DNA of 64,000 nucleotides from Arthrobacter sp. Soil782 (GCF_001428435.1 NZ_LMSO01000009.1:206086-270085), one strand, 5' to 3'. Counted from the first letter of the stretch, positions 40,892 to 50,255 are shown. Translations and numbers: made by a program. The notes: generated from the sequence alone by a model not told the origin.

Positions 40892-41230
40892 TTAGGCGTT
40901 GATTCGGCGAATCTCGATCGGCCATAGTTTTGCCTCTCCGAGCTTTCCGGCGATTTCGACGGCGCGTTCCATATCCACACAATCGACGATGTAGTACCCG
41001 GCCATGAATTCCTTGGTTTCAATGAACGGACCGTCAGTCACGGTGTACTTGCCGTCGTTCGATGTGACGAACTTCGCCTCCTCGCTCAGCTCACTTGCCT
41101 CCACGAACTCTCCGGAGGCCAGCAGCTCCTGTTGCAACGAGGTATGGGCCTGCATAATCGCGTCGATCTCGGCCGGGTCAATTGTCTTCCAGGTGTCAGG
41201 GTTGTTCGGAATCAGCAGCAGGTGTTTCAT
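40892..41230 (-). CDS. YCII/DGPF-domain protein (second in ECF operon)
   Basis: A 112-residue YCII-family protein starting MKHLLLIPNNPDTWKTID and containing the DGPF-type motif TVTDGPFIETKEFMAGYYIV. The ATG at 41230 overlaps the sigma factor stop by 4 bp (ATGA), so translation is coupled. In the ECF42 group such DGPF proteins are the conserved genomic partner of the sigma factor. Confidence 0.85.
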   Translation of the reverse strand: MKHLLLIPNNPDTWKTIDPAEIDAIMQAHTSLQQELLASGEFVEASELSEEAKFVTSNDGKYTVTDGPFIETKEFMAGYYIVDCVDMERAVEIAGKLGEAKLWPIEIRRINA

Positions 41231-42561
41231 TCTTCTCCTTCGCCCGGTTTCGGGCACTTGTTCTGGTTGACTGCGGATGAGGCGCCCGGGGCTGTTTCCG
41301 CGAGGCGCTTGCCGAGGTAGCGGCGCTCGACCTCCGATGGCGCTAGTTCCTGGGCCCGCTGATATTCGCTGTGGGCCTCCGTTCTTCTGCCGAGACGCCG
41401 CAGAAGGTCAGCTTTCGCTGCGGGCAGGAGGTAGTACCCGTCAAGAGCTCGTGCCCGCTCCAGCGGCTCAATGAGCGCCAGACCGGCCTCCGGCCCTTGG
41501 GACATGGCGACGGCGACGGCACGGTTGAGCTCGATGACCGGCGACGGTGCAATCTGCCCCAGGTGGTCATACAGCGCGGCCACCCGTCCGAAGTCCGTGC
41601 TGCCGGCGTCGGGGGCGGTCATGTGGCAGGCAGCAATGGCGGCTTGGAGACTGTAGGTCCCGGGCGGAGAACGGCGTGAGATACCCAATTGCTCGGCATC
41701 CGCCAGCAGCGCCATAGCCTCCGCAATCGCAGCCCTGTCCCACGAACTGCGATCCTGCTCCTCCAGCGTCACCAAGTCTCCCGCGGCGTCTGTTCGCGTC
41801 GCTCTGCGGGCATGGTGGAACAACATGAGAGCCAGGAGACCGATGGCTTCCGGCTCTTGAGGGGAATTGTCGAGAAGGACGATCAGCAGCCGCGTCAGGC
41901 GTATCGCTTCGCGGACAAGAGGCTCACGGATCAACGTGCTGTCTCCAGTGGCCGAATAGCCTTCGTTGAACATGAGGTAGAGCACGGCCAGGATGCCGGC
42001 AGTGCGTTCGGAGATGAGTTCCGGTGGCGGCACACGATACGGAATTCCCGAGTTCCGGATCTTGGCGCGGGCTCGGACGAGTCGCTTCGACATGGTCGCT
42101 TCCGAGACGAGGAAGGCGCGCGCAATCTCACCTGTGGTAAGACCGGCGACCGTGCGCAGGGTCAGCGCGACCCGGGCATCGAGCGGAAGGGCCGGGTGGC
42201 AACAGGTATAAATCAGACGCAACCGGTCGTCGTCGGCAGCAGGGTCTGTGCCGGGCTCCTCCGGCAGTTCTTCGAGTTCAGTGAGGATCGCGAGTTCGCG
42301 CATCGCCCTTTTTTCACTGGCAGCACTGCGCAAACGATCGATCGCGCGATTCTTGGCGACGGTGGTTAGCCAGGCCCCGCGGTTTGTGGGAATGCCACGC
42401 ACCGGCCAATCGACAAGCGCTCGCGCGAACGCATCCTGAAGACAATCCTCGGCGAGGCTCCAGTCGCCCGTGATGCGGATGAGGGTTGCGGTGATTCGCG
42501 CGGTTTCGGCGGCGGAGGCCATCTCGATAGCGGTCTGCACCTCCACCTGCCCGGTCACCAC
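41227..42561 (-). CDS. ECF42-type RNA polymerase sigma factor with C-terminal TPR extension
   Basis: An extracytoplasmic-function sigma factor. Sigma2 has ITGDWSLAEDCLQDAFARAL and NRGAWLTTVAKNRAIDRLR; sigma4 has LTTGEIARAFLVSEATMSKR. A C-terminal helical extension of more than 200 residues (from about PPELISERTAGILAVLYLMF to SEYQRAQELAPSEVER) is TPR/SNaCT-like, as in the ECF42 group, where it replaces an anti-sigma factor. Its start is uncertain; GTG at 42561 (or 42558) is chosen. The upstream YCII gene ends 26 bp before it, making a YCII-sigma-YCII-DinB-YCII operon. Regulatory signal is unknown. Confidence 0.88.
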   Translation of the reverse strand: MVTGQVEVQTAIEMASAAETARITATLIRITGDWSLAEDCLQDAFARALVDWPVRGIPTNRGAWLTTVAKNRAIDRLRSAASEKRAMRELAILTELEELPEEPGTDPAADDDRLRLIYTCCHPALPLDARVALTLRTVAGLTTGEIARAFLVSEATMSKRLVRARAKIRNSGIPYRVPPPELISERTAGILAVLYLMFNEGYSATGDSTLIREPLVREAIRLTRLLIVLLDNSPQEPEAIGLLALMLFHHARRATRTDAAGDLVTLEEQDRSSWDRAAIAEAMALLADAEQLGISRRSPPGTYSLQAAIAACHMTAPDAGSTDFGRVAALYDHLGQIAPSPVIELNRAVAVAMSQGPEAGLALIEPLERARALDGYYLLPAAKADLLRRLGRRTEAHSEYQRAQELAPSEVERRYLGKRLAETAPGASSAVNQNKCPKPGEGEE

Positions 42562-42587
42562 TTCAGTATTCGAGATGGGCCGTACGC

Positions 42588-42923
42588 CTACTCCCCGAGC
42601 GGCCACACCGGCCTGATTTCGATCTTGCCGAAGCGCGCCATGGGATGTTTCGATGCCACCTCGATGGCCTCGTCGAGATCGGTGCAGGCTATGATGTCGT
42701 AGCCCGCAATCCATTCCTTGGTTTCGGCGAACGGTCCATCGGAAACCACTACTTCGCCTCCACGAACCGCAACGGTGGTCGCGTCCTCCACGGGCCGCAA
42801 CCGGTCACCGTGACGGGTGACACCGCGCGCATCCATTTCGGCCCCCCACTGTTCGATGTTGTCCTCAGCGGCCAGATATTTTGGCGCTGAAGGATCCGCA
42901 CAAATGAATAGCATGTACTCCAC
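42588..42923 (-). CDS. YCII/DGPF-domain protein (first in ECF operon)
   Basis: GTG at 42923 with AAGGAG upstream gives 111 residues starting VEYMLFICADPSAPKY. The DGPF motif is explicit: VVVSDGPFAETKEWIAGYDI, then HPMARFGKIEIRPVW. It is the first gene of the sigma factor operon, as is typical for ECF42 loci. A candidate ECF promoter lies at 42957-42983. Confidence 0.85.
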   Translation of the reverse strand: MEYMLFICADPSAPKYLAAEDNIEQWGAEMDARGVTRHGDRLRPVEDATTVAVRGGEVVVSDGPFAETKEWIAGYDIIACTDLDEAIEVASKHPMARFGKIEIRPVWPLGE

Positions 42924-42956
42924 GATGGCTCCTTCTTTCGGTTGATACACCAGCAC

Positions 42957-42983
42957 GACGTACAAGACATCGCTAAAAGGACA
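42957..42983 (-). promoter_or_regulatory. Candidate ECF-type promoter of the YCII/sigma operon
   Basis: On the minus strand TGTCCT (42983-42978), a 17-nt spacer and CGTC (42960-42957) precede the YCII GTG at 42923. Published ECF42 promoters, as I recall, have TGTCGA at -35 and CG[A/T]C at -10; the -35 here matches only the TGTC core. Autoregulation is inferred. Confidence 0.4.
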
Positions 42984-43054
42984 CTTGGGGAAGAATCTTT
43001 TCACGCAGCCGGGACCGGGTCAGCCGCAGCGGCTGGCGAGCACGGCGCAGAGCG

Positions 43055-43936
43055 CTAGAGCAGACCCTTCGTGTGCCACACGGTCTTGGTCTCCGTGAAG
43101 AACGTGATGCGATCCAGCGAGGGGGCACCGGCGTCGGGGCCTTGCTCCGGCGGAAGTACGCGCTTGAGGGTATCCGCGGCAGCAATCTGCAGGTCCACCC
43201 ACTCCAGCTCGCCGGCACCGAGCAGGTCCAGCGCGTTGACGTCGGCGTGCGCGGCAAGCCACGGAGCAATCTCCGCCGGTGATCCGCTCAGGATATTGAC
43301 GACGCCGGCCGGAACGTCACTGGTCGCGAAGACCTCGCCGAGGCTGAGCGCTGCAAGCGGTGCCCGCTCGGAAGGAATAACGACGGCGGTGTTCCCGCTC
43401 ACGAGGACCGGCGCCACCGCGCGGACAAAGCCGAGCAACGAGCCGGGAACCCCGGCGCCCTGCGGCGCAATCACGGCCACGACACCTGTAGGCTCGGGCA
43501 CCGACAGGTTGAAGAACGGACCCGACACGGCGTTGCCGTTCCCGGCGACCTGCACGTACTTGTCCGCCCAGCCGGCGTACCAGACCCAGAGGTCAATCGC
43601 TTCGTCCACCTGTGCAGTGGCAGTCGAAACCGAGACGCCCTCGAACGCGGCGATCTCCTCGGCGAACTGCGCACGACGCCCGTCCAGGATTTCCGCGATC
43701 CGGTACAGCACCTGCCCGCGGTTGTAGCCGGTGGTCCCGGACCAGCCGCTGACGGCGGCACGGGCGGCCACGACGGCGTCGCGGGCGTCCTTCCGGGAAG
43801 CCTTTGCGGCGTTGACTGAACTCACCGAAAAGCTCCCCTTCGTGGTTGCAACCTCGTACACGCGGCCGGATTCGCTCCGGATGAATTTCCCGCCGACATA
43901 CAGCTTGTAGGTCTTCGGAACAGCGAGGCGGCTCAT
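43055..43936 (-). CDS. Truncated aldehyde dehydrogenase paralogue without catalytic domain
   Basis: A 293-residue ALDH-superfamily protein. Residues 1-225 match the N-terminal coenzyme-binding domain (KLYVGGKFIRSESGR; VIAPQGAGVPGSLLGFVRAV; FATSDVPAGVVNILSG), but the catalytic domain with the essential Cys and the ELGGK Glu is absent. The sequence passes from LDLLGAGELEW directly to a C-terminal tail FFTETKTVWHT that looks like the oligomerisation end. It overlaps the intact ALDH gene by 4 bp. No frameshift is seen, so it is a real short protein, perhaps a non-catalytic subunit. Confidence 0.8.
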   Translation of the reverse strand: MSRLAVPKTYKLYVGGKFIRSESGRVYEVATTKGSFSVSSVNAAKASRKDARDAVVAARAAVSGWSGTTGYNRGQVLYRIAEILDGRRAQFAEEIAAFEGVSVSTATAQVDEAIDLWVWYAGWADKYVQVAGNGNAVSGPFFNLSVPEPTGVVAVIAPQGAGVPGSLLGFVRAVAPVLVSGNTAVVIPSERAPLAALSLGEVFATSDVPAGVVNILSGSPAEIAPWLAAHADVNALDLLGAGELEWVDLQIAAADTLKRVLPPEQGPDAGAPSLDRITFFTETKTVWHTKGLL

Positions 43937-45390
43937 CGGTTAACTCCCTTTGAAGCGGTCGGCGCCAGGTACGCGTGCATCCCCTGCTTGCCGCCTTCGC
44001 GCCCATAGCCGGACTCCTTGTACCCGCCGAAGGGCGAGGCTGGATCGAACTTGTTGAACGTATTGGCCCAGACGACGCCGGCGCGCAGCTTGTCCGCCAC
44101 CGCCAGGATGCGGCTGCCCTTGTCGGTCCAGATGCCCGCGGACAGGCCATACGGCGTGTTGTTCGCCTTCGCGATCGCCTCGGCAGGGGTACGGAAGGTC
44201 AGCACCGACAGCACGGGGCCGAAGATCTCGTCCCTCGCGATCCGGTGACTGGTGGACACGTTGGTGAAGATGGTCGGCGGGAACCAGAAGCCTTCCGACG
44301 GCAGGTTGCAGGCGGGGCTCCAGCGCTCGGAACCCTCCTGCTCGCCGATGTCGGAGAGCTCGCGCATCCGGCCCAGCTGGGACGCGGAGTTGATGGCTCC
44401 GACGTCGGTGTTCTTGTCCAGCGGATCGCCCACGCGCAGGGTGGACAGGCGCGCCTTGAGCCGCTCAACGACGTCGTCATGAATGGACTCCTGCACCAGC
44501 AGACGGGAGCCCGCGCAGCAGACCTGCCCCTGGTTGAAGAAGATGCCGTTGACGATGCCCTCGACGGCCTGGTCAATAGGAGCGTCGTCGAACACGATGT
44601 TGGCGCCCTTGCCGCCGAGTTCGAGCGTGAGCTTCTTGGACGTGCCGGCGGTTGAGCGGGCAATCTGCCGGCCCACCGCCGTCGAGCCCGTGAACGCAAC
44701 CTTGTTAACGTCTGCGTGGTTGACCAAAGCTGAGCCGGTTGAGCCTGCGCCCGTGACAATGTTGACGACGCCTGCCGGCAGGTCAGCCTGCTGCAGTATC
44801 TCGGCGAAGAGCAGTGCGGTCAGGGGTGTCGTTTCGGCAGGCTTGAGCACCACGGTGTTCCCGGCGGCGAGCGCGGGGGCGATCTTCCACGCCAGCATCA
44901 GCAGCGGGAAGTTCCAGGGAATCACCTGTGCGGCGACGCCGAGCGAGCGCGGGTTCGGGCCCATGCCGGCGTACTCCAGCTTGTCCGCCCAACCCGCGTA
45001 GTAGAAGAACCAGGCGGCAACCAGCGGAATGTCGACGTCGCGGCTTTCCTTGATGGGCTTGCCGTTGTCGAGGCTCTCGGCGACGGCCAGTTCGCGGGCG
45101 CGTTCCTGGACCAGCCGCGCGATGCGGAAGAGGTACTTCCCGCGGTCAGCACCGGACATGCGCGACCACGTCTTCTCATACGCACGGCGGGCGGCGACGA
45201 CGGCGGTGTCCACGTCCTGCTCATTGGCGCAGGACACTGTGGCAATGTGCTTCTCGGTGGCCGGGGAAATGGTGGTGAAGGACTCGCCGTTGCCGGGAAC
45301 GAACTCGCCGTTGATGAACAGGCCGTATTCATCACGGAGGTTCAGGATCGCTGCCGACTCGGGCGCGGGAGCGTAATCGAGGAAATTCAT
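43933..45390 (-). CDS. Aldehyde dehydrogenase (NAD-dependent)
   Basis: A full-length ALDH of 485 residues. Catalytic and cofactor motifs: PWNFPLLMLAWKIAPALAAG, FTGSTAVGRQIARS, LELGGKGANIV (catalytic Glu) and FNQGQVCCAGSR (catalytic Cys). The start ATG at 45390 (MNFLDYAPAPES) is close to the deoC stop at 45401. The gene follows deoC, so it probably oxidises acetaldehyde from the aldolase to acetate, feeding deoxyribose carbon into central metabolism. Confidence 0.9.
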   Translation of the reverse strand: MNFLDYAPAPESAAILNLRDEYGLFINGEFVPGNGESFTTISPATEKHIATVSCANEQDVDTAVVAARRAYEKTWSRMSGADRGKYLFRIARLVQERARELAVAESLDNGKPIKESRDVDIPLVAAWFFYYAGWADKLEYAGMGPNPRSLGVAAQVIPWNFPLLMLAWKIAPALAAGNTVVLKPAETTPLTALLFAEILQQADLPAGVVNIVTGAGSTGSALVNHADVNKVAFTGSTAVGRQIARSTAGTSKKLTLELGGKGANIVFDDAPIDQAVEGIVNGIFFNQGQVCCAGSRLLVQESIHDDVVERLKARLSTLRVGDPLDKNTDVGAINSASQLGRMRELSDIGEQEGSERWSPACNLPSEGFWFPPTIFTNVSTSHRIARDEIFGPVLSVLTFRTPAEAIAKANNTPYGLSAGIWTDKGSRILAVADKLRAGVVWANTFNKFDPASPFGGYKESGYGREGGKQGMHAYLAPTASKGVNR

Positions 45391-45400
45391 GGCAGGTCCT

Positions 45401-46417
45401 TTAGTCGATCGTGACGTAGGCCGGGCCGGAGTAGCGGCCGCTGGTGAGCTTCTGGCGTTGCAGGAGCACGTCGTTGAGGAGGCTGGAGGCACCGAAGCGG
45501 AACAGGTCCGGCTGCAGCCACTCCTCCCCCACAGTTTCAGCGACCGTGACCAGGTACTTGATGGCGTCCTTCGAGGCGCGGATTCCGCCTGCGGGCTTTA
45601 CGCCGATCTTCTCGCCGGTGAGACGGTGCCAGTCGCGGACTACCTCAAGCATGGACAGCGTTACGGGTAGCGTGGCGGCCGGGGTGACCTTGCCGGTGGA
45701 GGTCTTGATGAAGTCACCGCCGGCGAGGATGCCCAGCCAGGAGGCTCGGCGCACGTTGTCATAGGTGTTCAGCTCGCCGGTTTCGAGGATGACCTTCAGG
45801 TGGGCGTACGTACCGTCGGGGCGCTTGCAGGCTTCCTTGACGGCGACGATTTCGTCGAACACCTGGCCGTAGCGCCCGGAGAGGAACGCGCCGCGGTCAA
45901 TGACCATGTCGATCTCGTCGGCTCCGGCTGCAACGGCGTCGGACGTGTCGGAGAGCTTGACGGAGCGGGACGCGCGGCCGCTGGGGAAGGCGGTGGCCAC
46001 GGCGGCGACGTTGATGCGGCCGGGGGCGCCGTCGTCGTGCGCTGAACCCAGCGCTTCCACAGCGTGCGGCACCATGTCGCCGTACACGCACACCGCAGCG
46101 ACGCGCGGGGTGGACATATCGTCGGGATCCGGCACCATAGCTTTGGCGACGAGCGAGCGGACCTTGCCCGGCGTGTCCGCACCCTCAAGCGTGGTGAGGT
46201 CGGTGAGCCGGATGATGGTGTCCAGCGCCCAGGCCTTGGAGGTGGTTTTGATTGAGCGGGTGCCCAGGGCGGCGGCGCGGGCTTCGAGGCCCACCGCGTC
46301 GACGCCGGGAATGCCTTCGAGGTAGCGGCGCAGGCTGCGTTCGGTGAGATCGCCACCGATCACGTCCAGAGCCCTCGACGCCGGTGCAACGGTGGTTCCG
46401 GCGCGCGTGGTTTCCAT
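45401..46417 (-). CDS. deoC: Deoxyribose-phosphate aldolase
   Basis: Cleaves 2-deoxyribose 5-phosphate to glyceraldehyde 3-phosphate and acetaldehyde. At 338 residues it is the long DeoC form. Motifs: VCVYGDMVPHAVEAL, EIDMVIDRGAFLSGRYGQVF, LKVILETGEL and DFIKTSTGKVT with the Schiff-base Lys, followed by GVKPAGGIRASKDAIKYL. ATG at 46417 is preceded by GGAGA; a GTG at 46423 is an alternative. It leads a deoC-ALDH-ALDH-like operon; a dispersed palindrome lies between it and mfd. Confidence 0.94.
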   Translation of the reverse strand: METTRAGTTVAPASRALDVIGGDLTERSLRRYLEGIPGVDAVGLEARAAALGTRSIKTTSKAWALDTIIRLTDLTTLEGADTPGKVRSLVAKAMVPDPDDMSTPRVAAVCVYGDMVPHAVEALGSAHDDGAPGRINVAAVATAFPSGRASRSVKLSDTSDAVAAGADEIDMVIDRGAFLSGRYGQVFDEIVAVKEACKRPDGTYAHLKVILETGELNTYDNVRRASWLGILAGGDFIKTSTGKVTPAATLPVTLSMLEVVRDWHRLTGEKIGVKPAGGIRASKDAIKYLVTVAETVGEEWLQPDLFRFGASSLLNDVLLQRQKLTSGRYSGPAYVTID

Positions 46418-46564
46418 GGTCACAGGTTCTCCATACTTCTACTCGCGGCCATGCGCGGAACGGTTCCCGGCGTACCCGTACAGCCGGAAACGGCCGGGGG
46501 TATCGATAGCGTCGGGACAGGTGGTCGGACCCGCATGGACGCTATGACTTTACCACCGCCCAAA

Positions 46565-46637
46565 CCCGGAAGATTTGTGCACGTCCAGTGACTTCCGAGG
46601 GGTCGGAACCCACCGGAGGTGCGCAAAAGTTCCAGGG
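46565..46637. repeat. Dispersed palindrome family 2, copy B
   Basis: About 73 bp, the reverse complement of copy A (18707-18776): CCGGAAGATTTGTGCAC at the left, TCGGAACCCACC in the middle, and GTGCGCAAAAGTTCCAGG at the right. It ends 3 nt before the mfd stop codon, on the 3' side of mfd, and could serve as its terminator. Confidence 0.8.
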
Positions 46638-46640
46638 GGT

Positions 46641-49600
46641 TTACGGCGCGAACACCGCATCGATCACGTTCTGCGCCCACTCGAGGATCGCCGCGTCCGC
46701 CAGGTCGCGGCCGCCAAAAGCAGCAGTCTTCGGCTTCGGAATCAACGCCGCATTCATCGCAGGCTTTACCGACGCCCCCGGGTACATCCGCTTCAGGCGC
46801 ATTTCCTTCGATTCGGGCAGATTGGCCGGGGCGAACTTGATGAAGTTGCCCTGCAGCGCCACGTCCGTCAGACCTACCGACCGCGCCCGCACCCGGAACC
46901 GCGCCACGGCCACCAGGTTGACCACCGGCGCCGGCAGATCACCGTACCTATCGCGGAGCTCCTCAACCACCTCGTCAATCGCGGCGTCGGTCAGACACGA
47001 GGCAAGTTTCCGGTACGCCTCAAGCCGCAGCCGCTCCCCCGGCACGTAGTCATGCGGCAAGTGCGCGTTCACAGGCAGCTCGATCTTCATCTCGGCGGCC
47101 TTCTCCTCGGCCTCTCCCCGGAAGTTCGCAACGGCTTCACCGACCAACCGGATATACAGGTCAAAGCCCACCCCGGCGATGTGCCCGGACTGCTCACCGC
47201 CCAGCATGTTGCCGGCACCGCGGATCTCGAGGTCCTTCAGCGCCAGCTGCATACCGGCACCGAGCTCGTTGTGCGACGCCACAGCCTTGAGCCGCTCCAG
47301 CGCCACCTCACCCAGCGGCTTCTCCGACGGGTACAGGAAGTACGCATACGCCCGCTCCCGCCCGCGCCCAACACGGCCACGCAACTGGTGCAGCTGCGAC
47401 AACCCGTAGTTATCCGCCCGGTCCACGATCAGCGTGTTCGCGTTCGAAATGTCCAACCCGGTCTCGATGATCGTTGTGCACACCAGCACATCGAACTTCT
47501 TCTCCCAGAAGTCCACGATGATCTGCTCCAGCCGCGACTCGCTCATCTGCCCATGCGCGACGGCAACCCTCGCCTCCGGAATCAGCTGCTGAAGATGCGA
47601 GGCCGTCCGGTCAATCGAGGACACCCGGTTGTGCACGAAGAACACCTGCCCCTCACGCATCAGCTCACGCCGAATCGCAGCGGAGGTCTGCTTGTCCGTG
47701 TAGGGGCCCACGTAGGTCAGCACCGGGTGCCGCTCCTCCGGCGGTGTTGCCAGCGTCGACGTCTCACGGATTCCGGTCAGCGACATCTCCAGCGTCCGCG
47801 GAATCGGTGTGGCGCTCATGGCCAGCACGTCCACGTTGGTGCGCATCTTCTTCAGCGCTTCCTTGTGCTCAACGCCGAACCGCTGCTCCTCGTCCACAAT
47901 CACGAGCCCAAGATCCTTGAAATGCACCTCGGTGGACAGCAACCGGTGCGTGCCAATCACGACGTCGACCGAACCGTTCTTCAGCCCCTCCACCGTTTCC
48001 CTGGACTCCTTGGTGGTCTGGAACCGGGACAGCGCCCGGATCCGCACCGGAAACCCGGAGAACCGCTCCGAGAACGTCTCGAAGTGCTGCTGCACCAGGA
48101 GGGTGGTGGGCACCAGCACGGCCACCTGCTTCCCGTCCTGCACAGCCTTGAACGCCGCCCGCACCGCGATCTCCGTCTTGCCATAGCCCACATCGCCGGA
48201 AACCAGACGGTCCATCGGGACTTCCCGCTCCATGTCCGCCTTGACCTCGTTGATAGTCGTCAGCTGGTCCGGCGTCTCGATGTACGGAAAGGCCTCCTCA
48301 AGCTCCCGCTGCCACGGCGTGTCCGGCGCGAAGGCATGCCCGCGCGAGGCCATCCGCGCCGAGTACAGCCGGATCAGCTCACCGGCGATCTCCTTGACGG
48401 CCTTGCGCGCCTGGTTCTTGGTCTTCGACCAGTCGGACCCGCCCATCTTCGACAGCGCCGGCGTATCCCCGCCGACGTATCGGGTGACCTGGTCCAGCTG
48501 ATCCGTCGGCACAAACAGCCGGTCTCCCGGCGCCCCGCGCTTGGACGGCGCGTACTCCAGCACCAGGTATTCGCGGATGGTCTTGGTGGGCCCGGCCCCC
48601 GTGGACCGCTGGATCAGCTCGATGAACCGCGCCACACCGTGCTGCTCGTGCACCACGAAGTCACCTTCACGCAACTGCAAAGGGTCGACGGCGTTGCGCC
48701 GCTTCGAGGGCATCTTCCGCATGTCGCGGGTCCCCGAAGCACTTGTCCTCCCCAGCAGGTCAGCCTCGGTCAGCAGCCCCAGTTTCAGTCCGTCGAGCAC
48801 GAACCCGCGCCCCGCGGAGGACGTGGTGATTTCGATGATCCCCGGCTGCGGCGAACGGTCAAGCGATTCAACGCGCGACGCGGGAATGTCCGCATCGTGG
48901 AACAGTTCGGCCAGGCGCTGGGCCGGCCCGGGGCCTTCGGTTGCGACCACCACCCGCCACTGGTCCCGCACGCGCCCGCCGAGGAACTCCATCATCTCCG
49001 CGACGTCGCCCTGGTATCCGCGAGGCTCACGCGCCGCAACGGTGAAGCTGTCGACCTCGGTCAGCAGCTCGTCGGACCCAAAGGACGTCACTGACCACCA
49101 CGCAACGTCGTTCGCCAGCGCGGAGGACCGCGTATCCACCAGCGATCGGAAGCTAGCCGCTTCCAGGTCGGCACCCAACTGACCGCTCAGATCGACCGGC
49201 GCCGCACCGCCGTCGGACGCTGTTGCCCACGCGGCCTGGAGGAACTCCTCGTTGGTCGCCTCGAGGTCGTGGGCTCGCGCGCGCACCTTCTCCGGCTCGA
49301 CGACGACGGCAATCGACCCGGCCGGCAACTCACCGACAAACGGGACCATCGCGTCAACCAGCACCGGAGCCAGCGACTCCATGCCCTCAACGGCGATCCC
49401 GCCGGCAATCTTCTCCAGCATCCCCGCCGCAGCCGGCAGCTGATCCTTTAGATGCGCGGCACGGGACATGACCGACGGCGTGATGAGCAGCTCGCGGCAC
49501 GGCGGCGCATACAGCTCCGCGGGTGCCCCGCGATCACCGTCGGTCGGCAGCGAACGCTGATCGGCCACAGCGAACCAGCGCATCTGGTCCACCTCGTCGC

Positions 49601-50255
49601 CGAAGAACTCCACACGGATGGGGTGGTCCTCGGTGGGCGGAAAGACGTCGATGATCCCGCCGCGCACCGCGAATTCGCCGCGGTGGGTGACCATATCCAC
49701 GCGGGCGTACGCGGCGTCGGCGAGCGCCCGGACCACCTCGTCGAACCCGCGCTCCTGCCCCACCTTCAGCGTGACCGGCTCCAGTTCGCCCAGCCCGGCA
49801 ACCAGCGGCTGCACGACGGCGCGGATCGGCGCCGTGATCACGCGGACTGGGTCAGCGCCCGGGTGGGCAAGCCGCCGCAGGACCGACAGCCGCCGGCCCA
49901 CTGTGTCAGAGCGCGGCGAGAGCCGCTCGTGCGGCAGCGTCTCCCAGCTCGGAAATTCTTCAATGCCCGACGCCGGCAGGTAGCTTCGCAGCGCAGCTGC
50001 CAGATCTTCTGCCTCCCGCCCCGTGGCGGTGACGGCCACTACAACGGGCGCGCCGCCGTCGTCGTTTGCTGCTTCAGCGAGCCCATCCACCATCTCCGCC
50101 AGCAGCGCGGCGCGCAATCCGGTGGGTGCGCCAATCTCGAGATCGGTGCTGCGGTCGGCAACCCGGCGGGATGCGTTGGTGCGCACCCGCGCGAAGGAGG
50201 CGTCCTCCTGCAGGGCAGCGCGGAGACCGTTGAGGGTGGGTCCGGAGGGGGCCAT
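46641..50255 (-). CDS. mfd: Transcription-repair coupling factor
   Basis: A 1204-residue DNA translocase that removes stalled RNA polymerase at lesions and recruits UvrA. Order: N-terminal UvrB-homology (GLRAALLAEMVDGL...; SWETLPHERLSPRSDTVGRR), the RNA-polymerase-interaction CarD-like domain (PLQLREGDFVVHEQHGVARF), the helicase core with Walker A (SGDVGYGKTEIAVRAAFKAV), DEEQRFG, TPIPRTLEMSL and GRVGRGRERAYAY, and the C-terminal UvrB-inhibitory domain. ATG at 50255 follows GAAGGA. It is divergent from the DUF2505 gene. Confidence 0.97.
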   Translation of the reverse strand: MAPSGPTLNGLRAALQEDASFARVRTNASRRVADRSTDLEIGAPTGLRAALLAEMVDGLAEAANDDGGAPVVVAVTATGREAEDLAAALRSYLPASGIEEFPSWETLPHERLSPRSDTVGRRLSVLRRLAHPGADPVRVITAPIRAVVQPLVAGLGELEPVTLKVGQERGFDEVVRALADAAYARVDMVTHRGEFAVRGGIIDVFPPTEDHPIRVEFFGDEVDQMRWFAVADQRSLPTDGDRGAPAELYAPPCRELLITPSVMSRAAHLKDQLPAAAGMLEKIAGGIAVEGMESLAPVLVDAMVPFVGELPAGSIAVVVEPEKVRARAHDLEATNEEFLQAAWATASDGGAAPVDLSGQLGADLEAASFRSLVDTRSSALANDVAWWSVTSFGSDELLTEVDSFTVAAREPRGYQGDVAEMMEFLGGRVRDQWRVVVATEGPGPAQRLAELFHDADIPASRVESLDRSPQPGIIEITTSSAGRGFVLDGLKLGLLTEADLLGRTSASGTRDMRKMPSKRRNAVDPLQLREGDFVVHEQHGVARFIELIQRSTGAGPTKTIREYLVLEYAPSKRGAPGDRLFVPTDQLDQVTRYVGGDTPALSKMGGSDWSKTKNQARKAVKEIAGELIRLYSARMASRGHAFAPDTPWQRELEEAFPYIETPDQLTTINEVKADMEREVPMDRLVSGDVGYGKTEIAVRAAFKAVQDGKQVAVLVPTTLLVQQHFETFSERFSGFPVRIRALSRFQTTKESRETVEGLKNGSVDVVIGTHRLLSTEVHFKDLGLVIVDEEQRFGVEHKEALKKMRTNVDVLAMSATPIPRTLEMSLTGIRETSTLATPPEERHPVLTYVGPYTDKQTSAAIRRELMREGQVFFVHNRVSSIDRTASHLQQLIPEARVAVAHGQMSESRLEQIIVDFWEKKFDVLVCTTIIETGLDISNANTLIVDRADNYGLSQLHQLRGRVGRGRERAYAYFLYPSEKPLGEVALERLKAVASHNELGAGMQLALKDLEIRGAGNMLGGEQSGHIAGVGFDLYIRLVGEAVANFRGEAEEKAAEMKIELPVNAHLPHDYVPGERLRLEAYRKLASCLTDAAIDEVVEELRDRYGDLPAPVVNLVAVARFRVRARSVGLTDVALQGNFIKFAPANLPESKEMRLKRMYPGASVKPAMNAALIPKPKTAAFGGRDLADAAILEWAQNVIDAVFAP

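Noticed and set aside
46575-49094. 839-codon open frame on the plus strand opposite mfd
   Set aside because: It lies wholly antisense to the strongly conserved mfd, has the Arg/His/Pro-rich composition of high-GC shadow frames and no recognisable domain.
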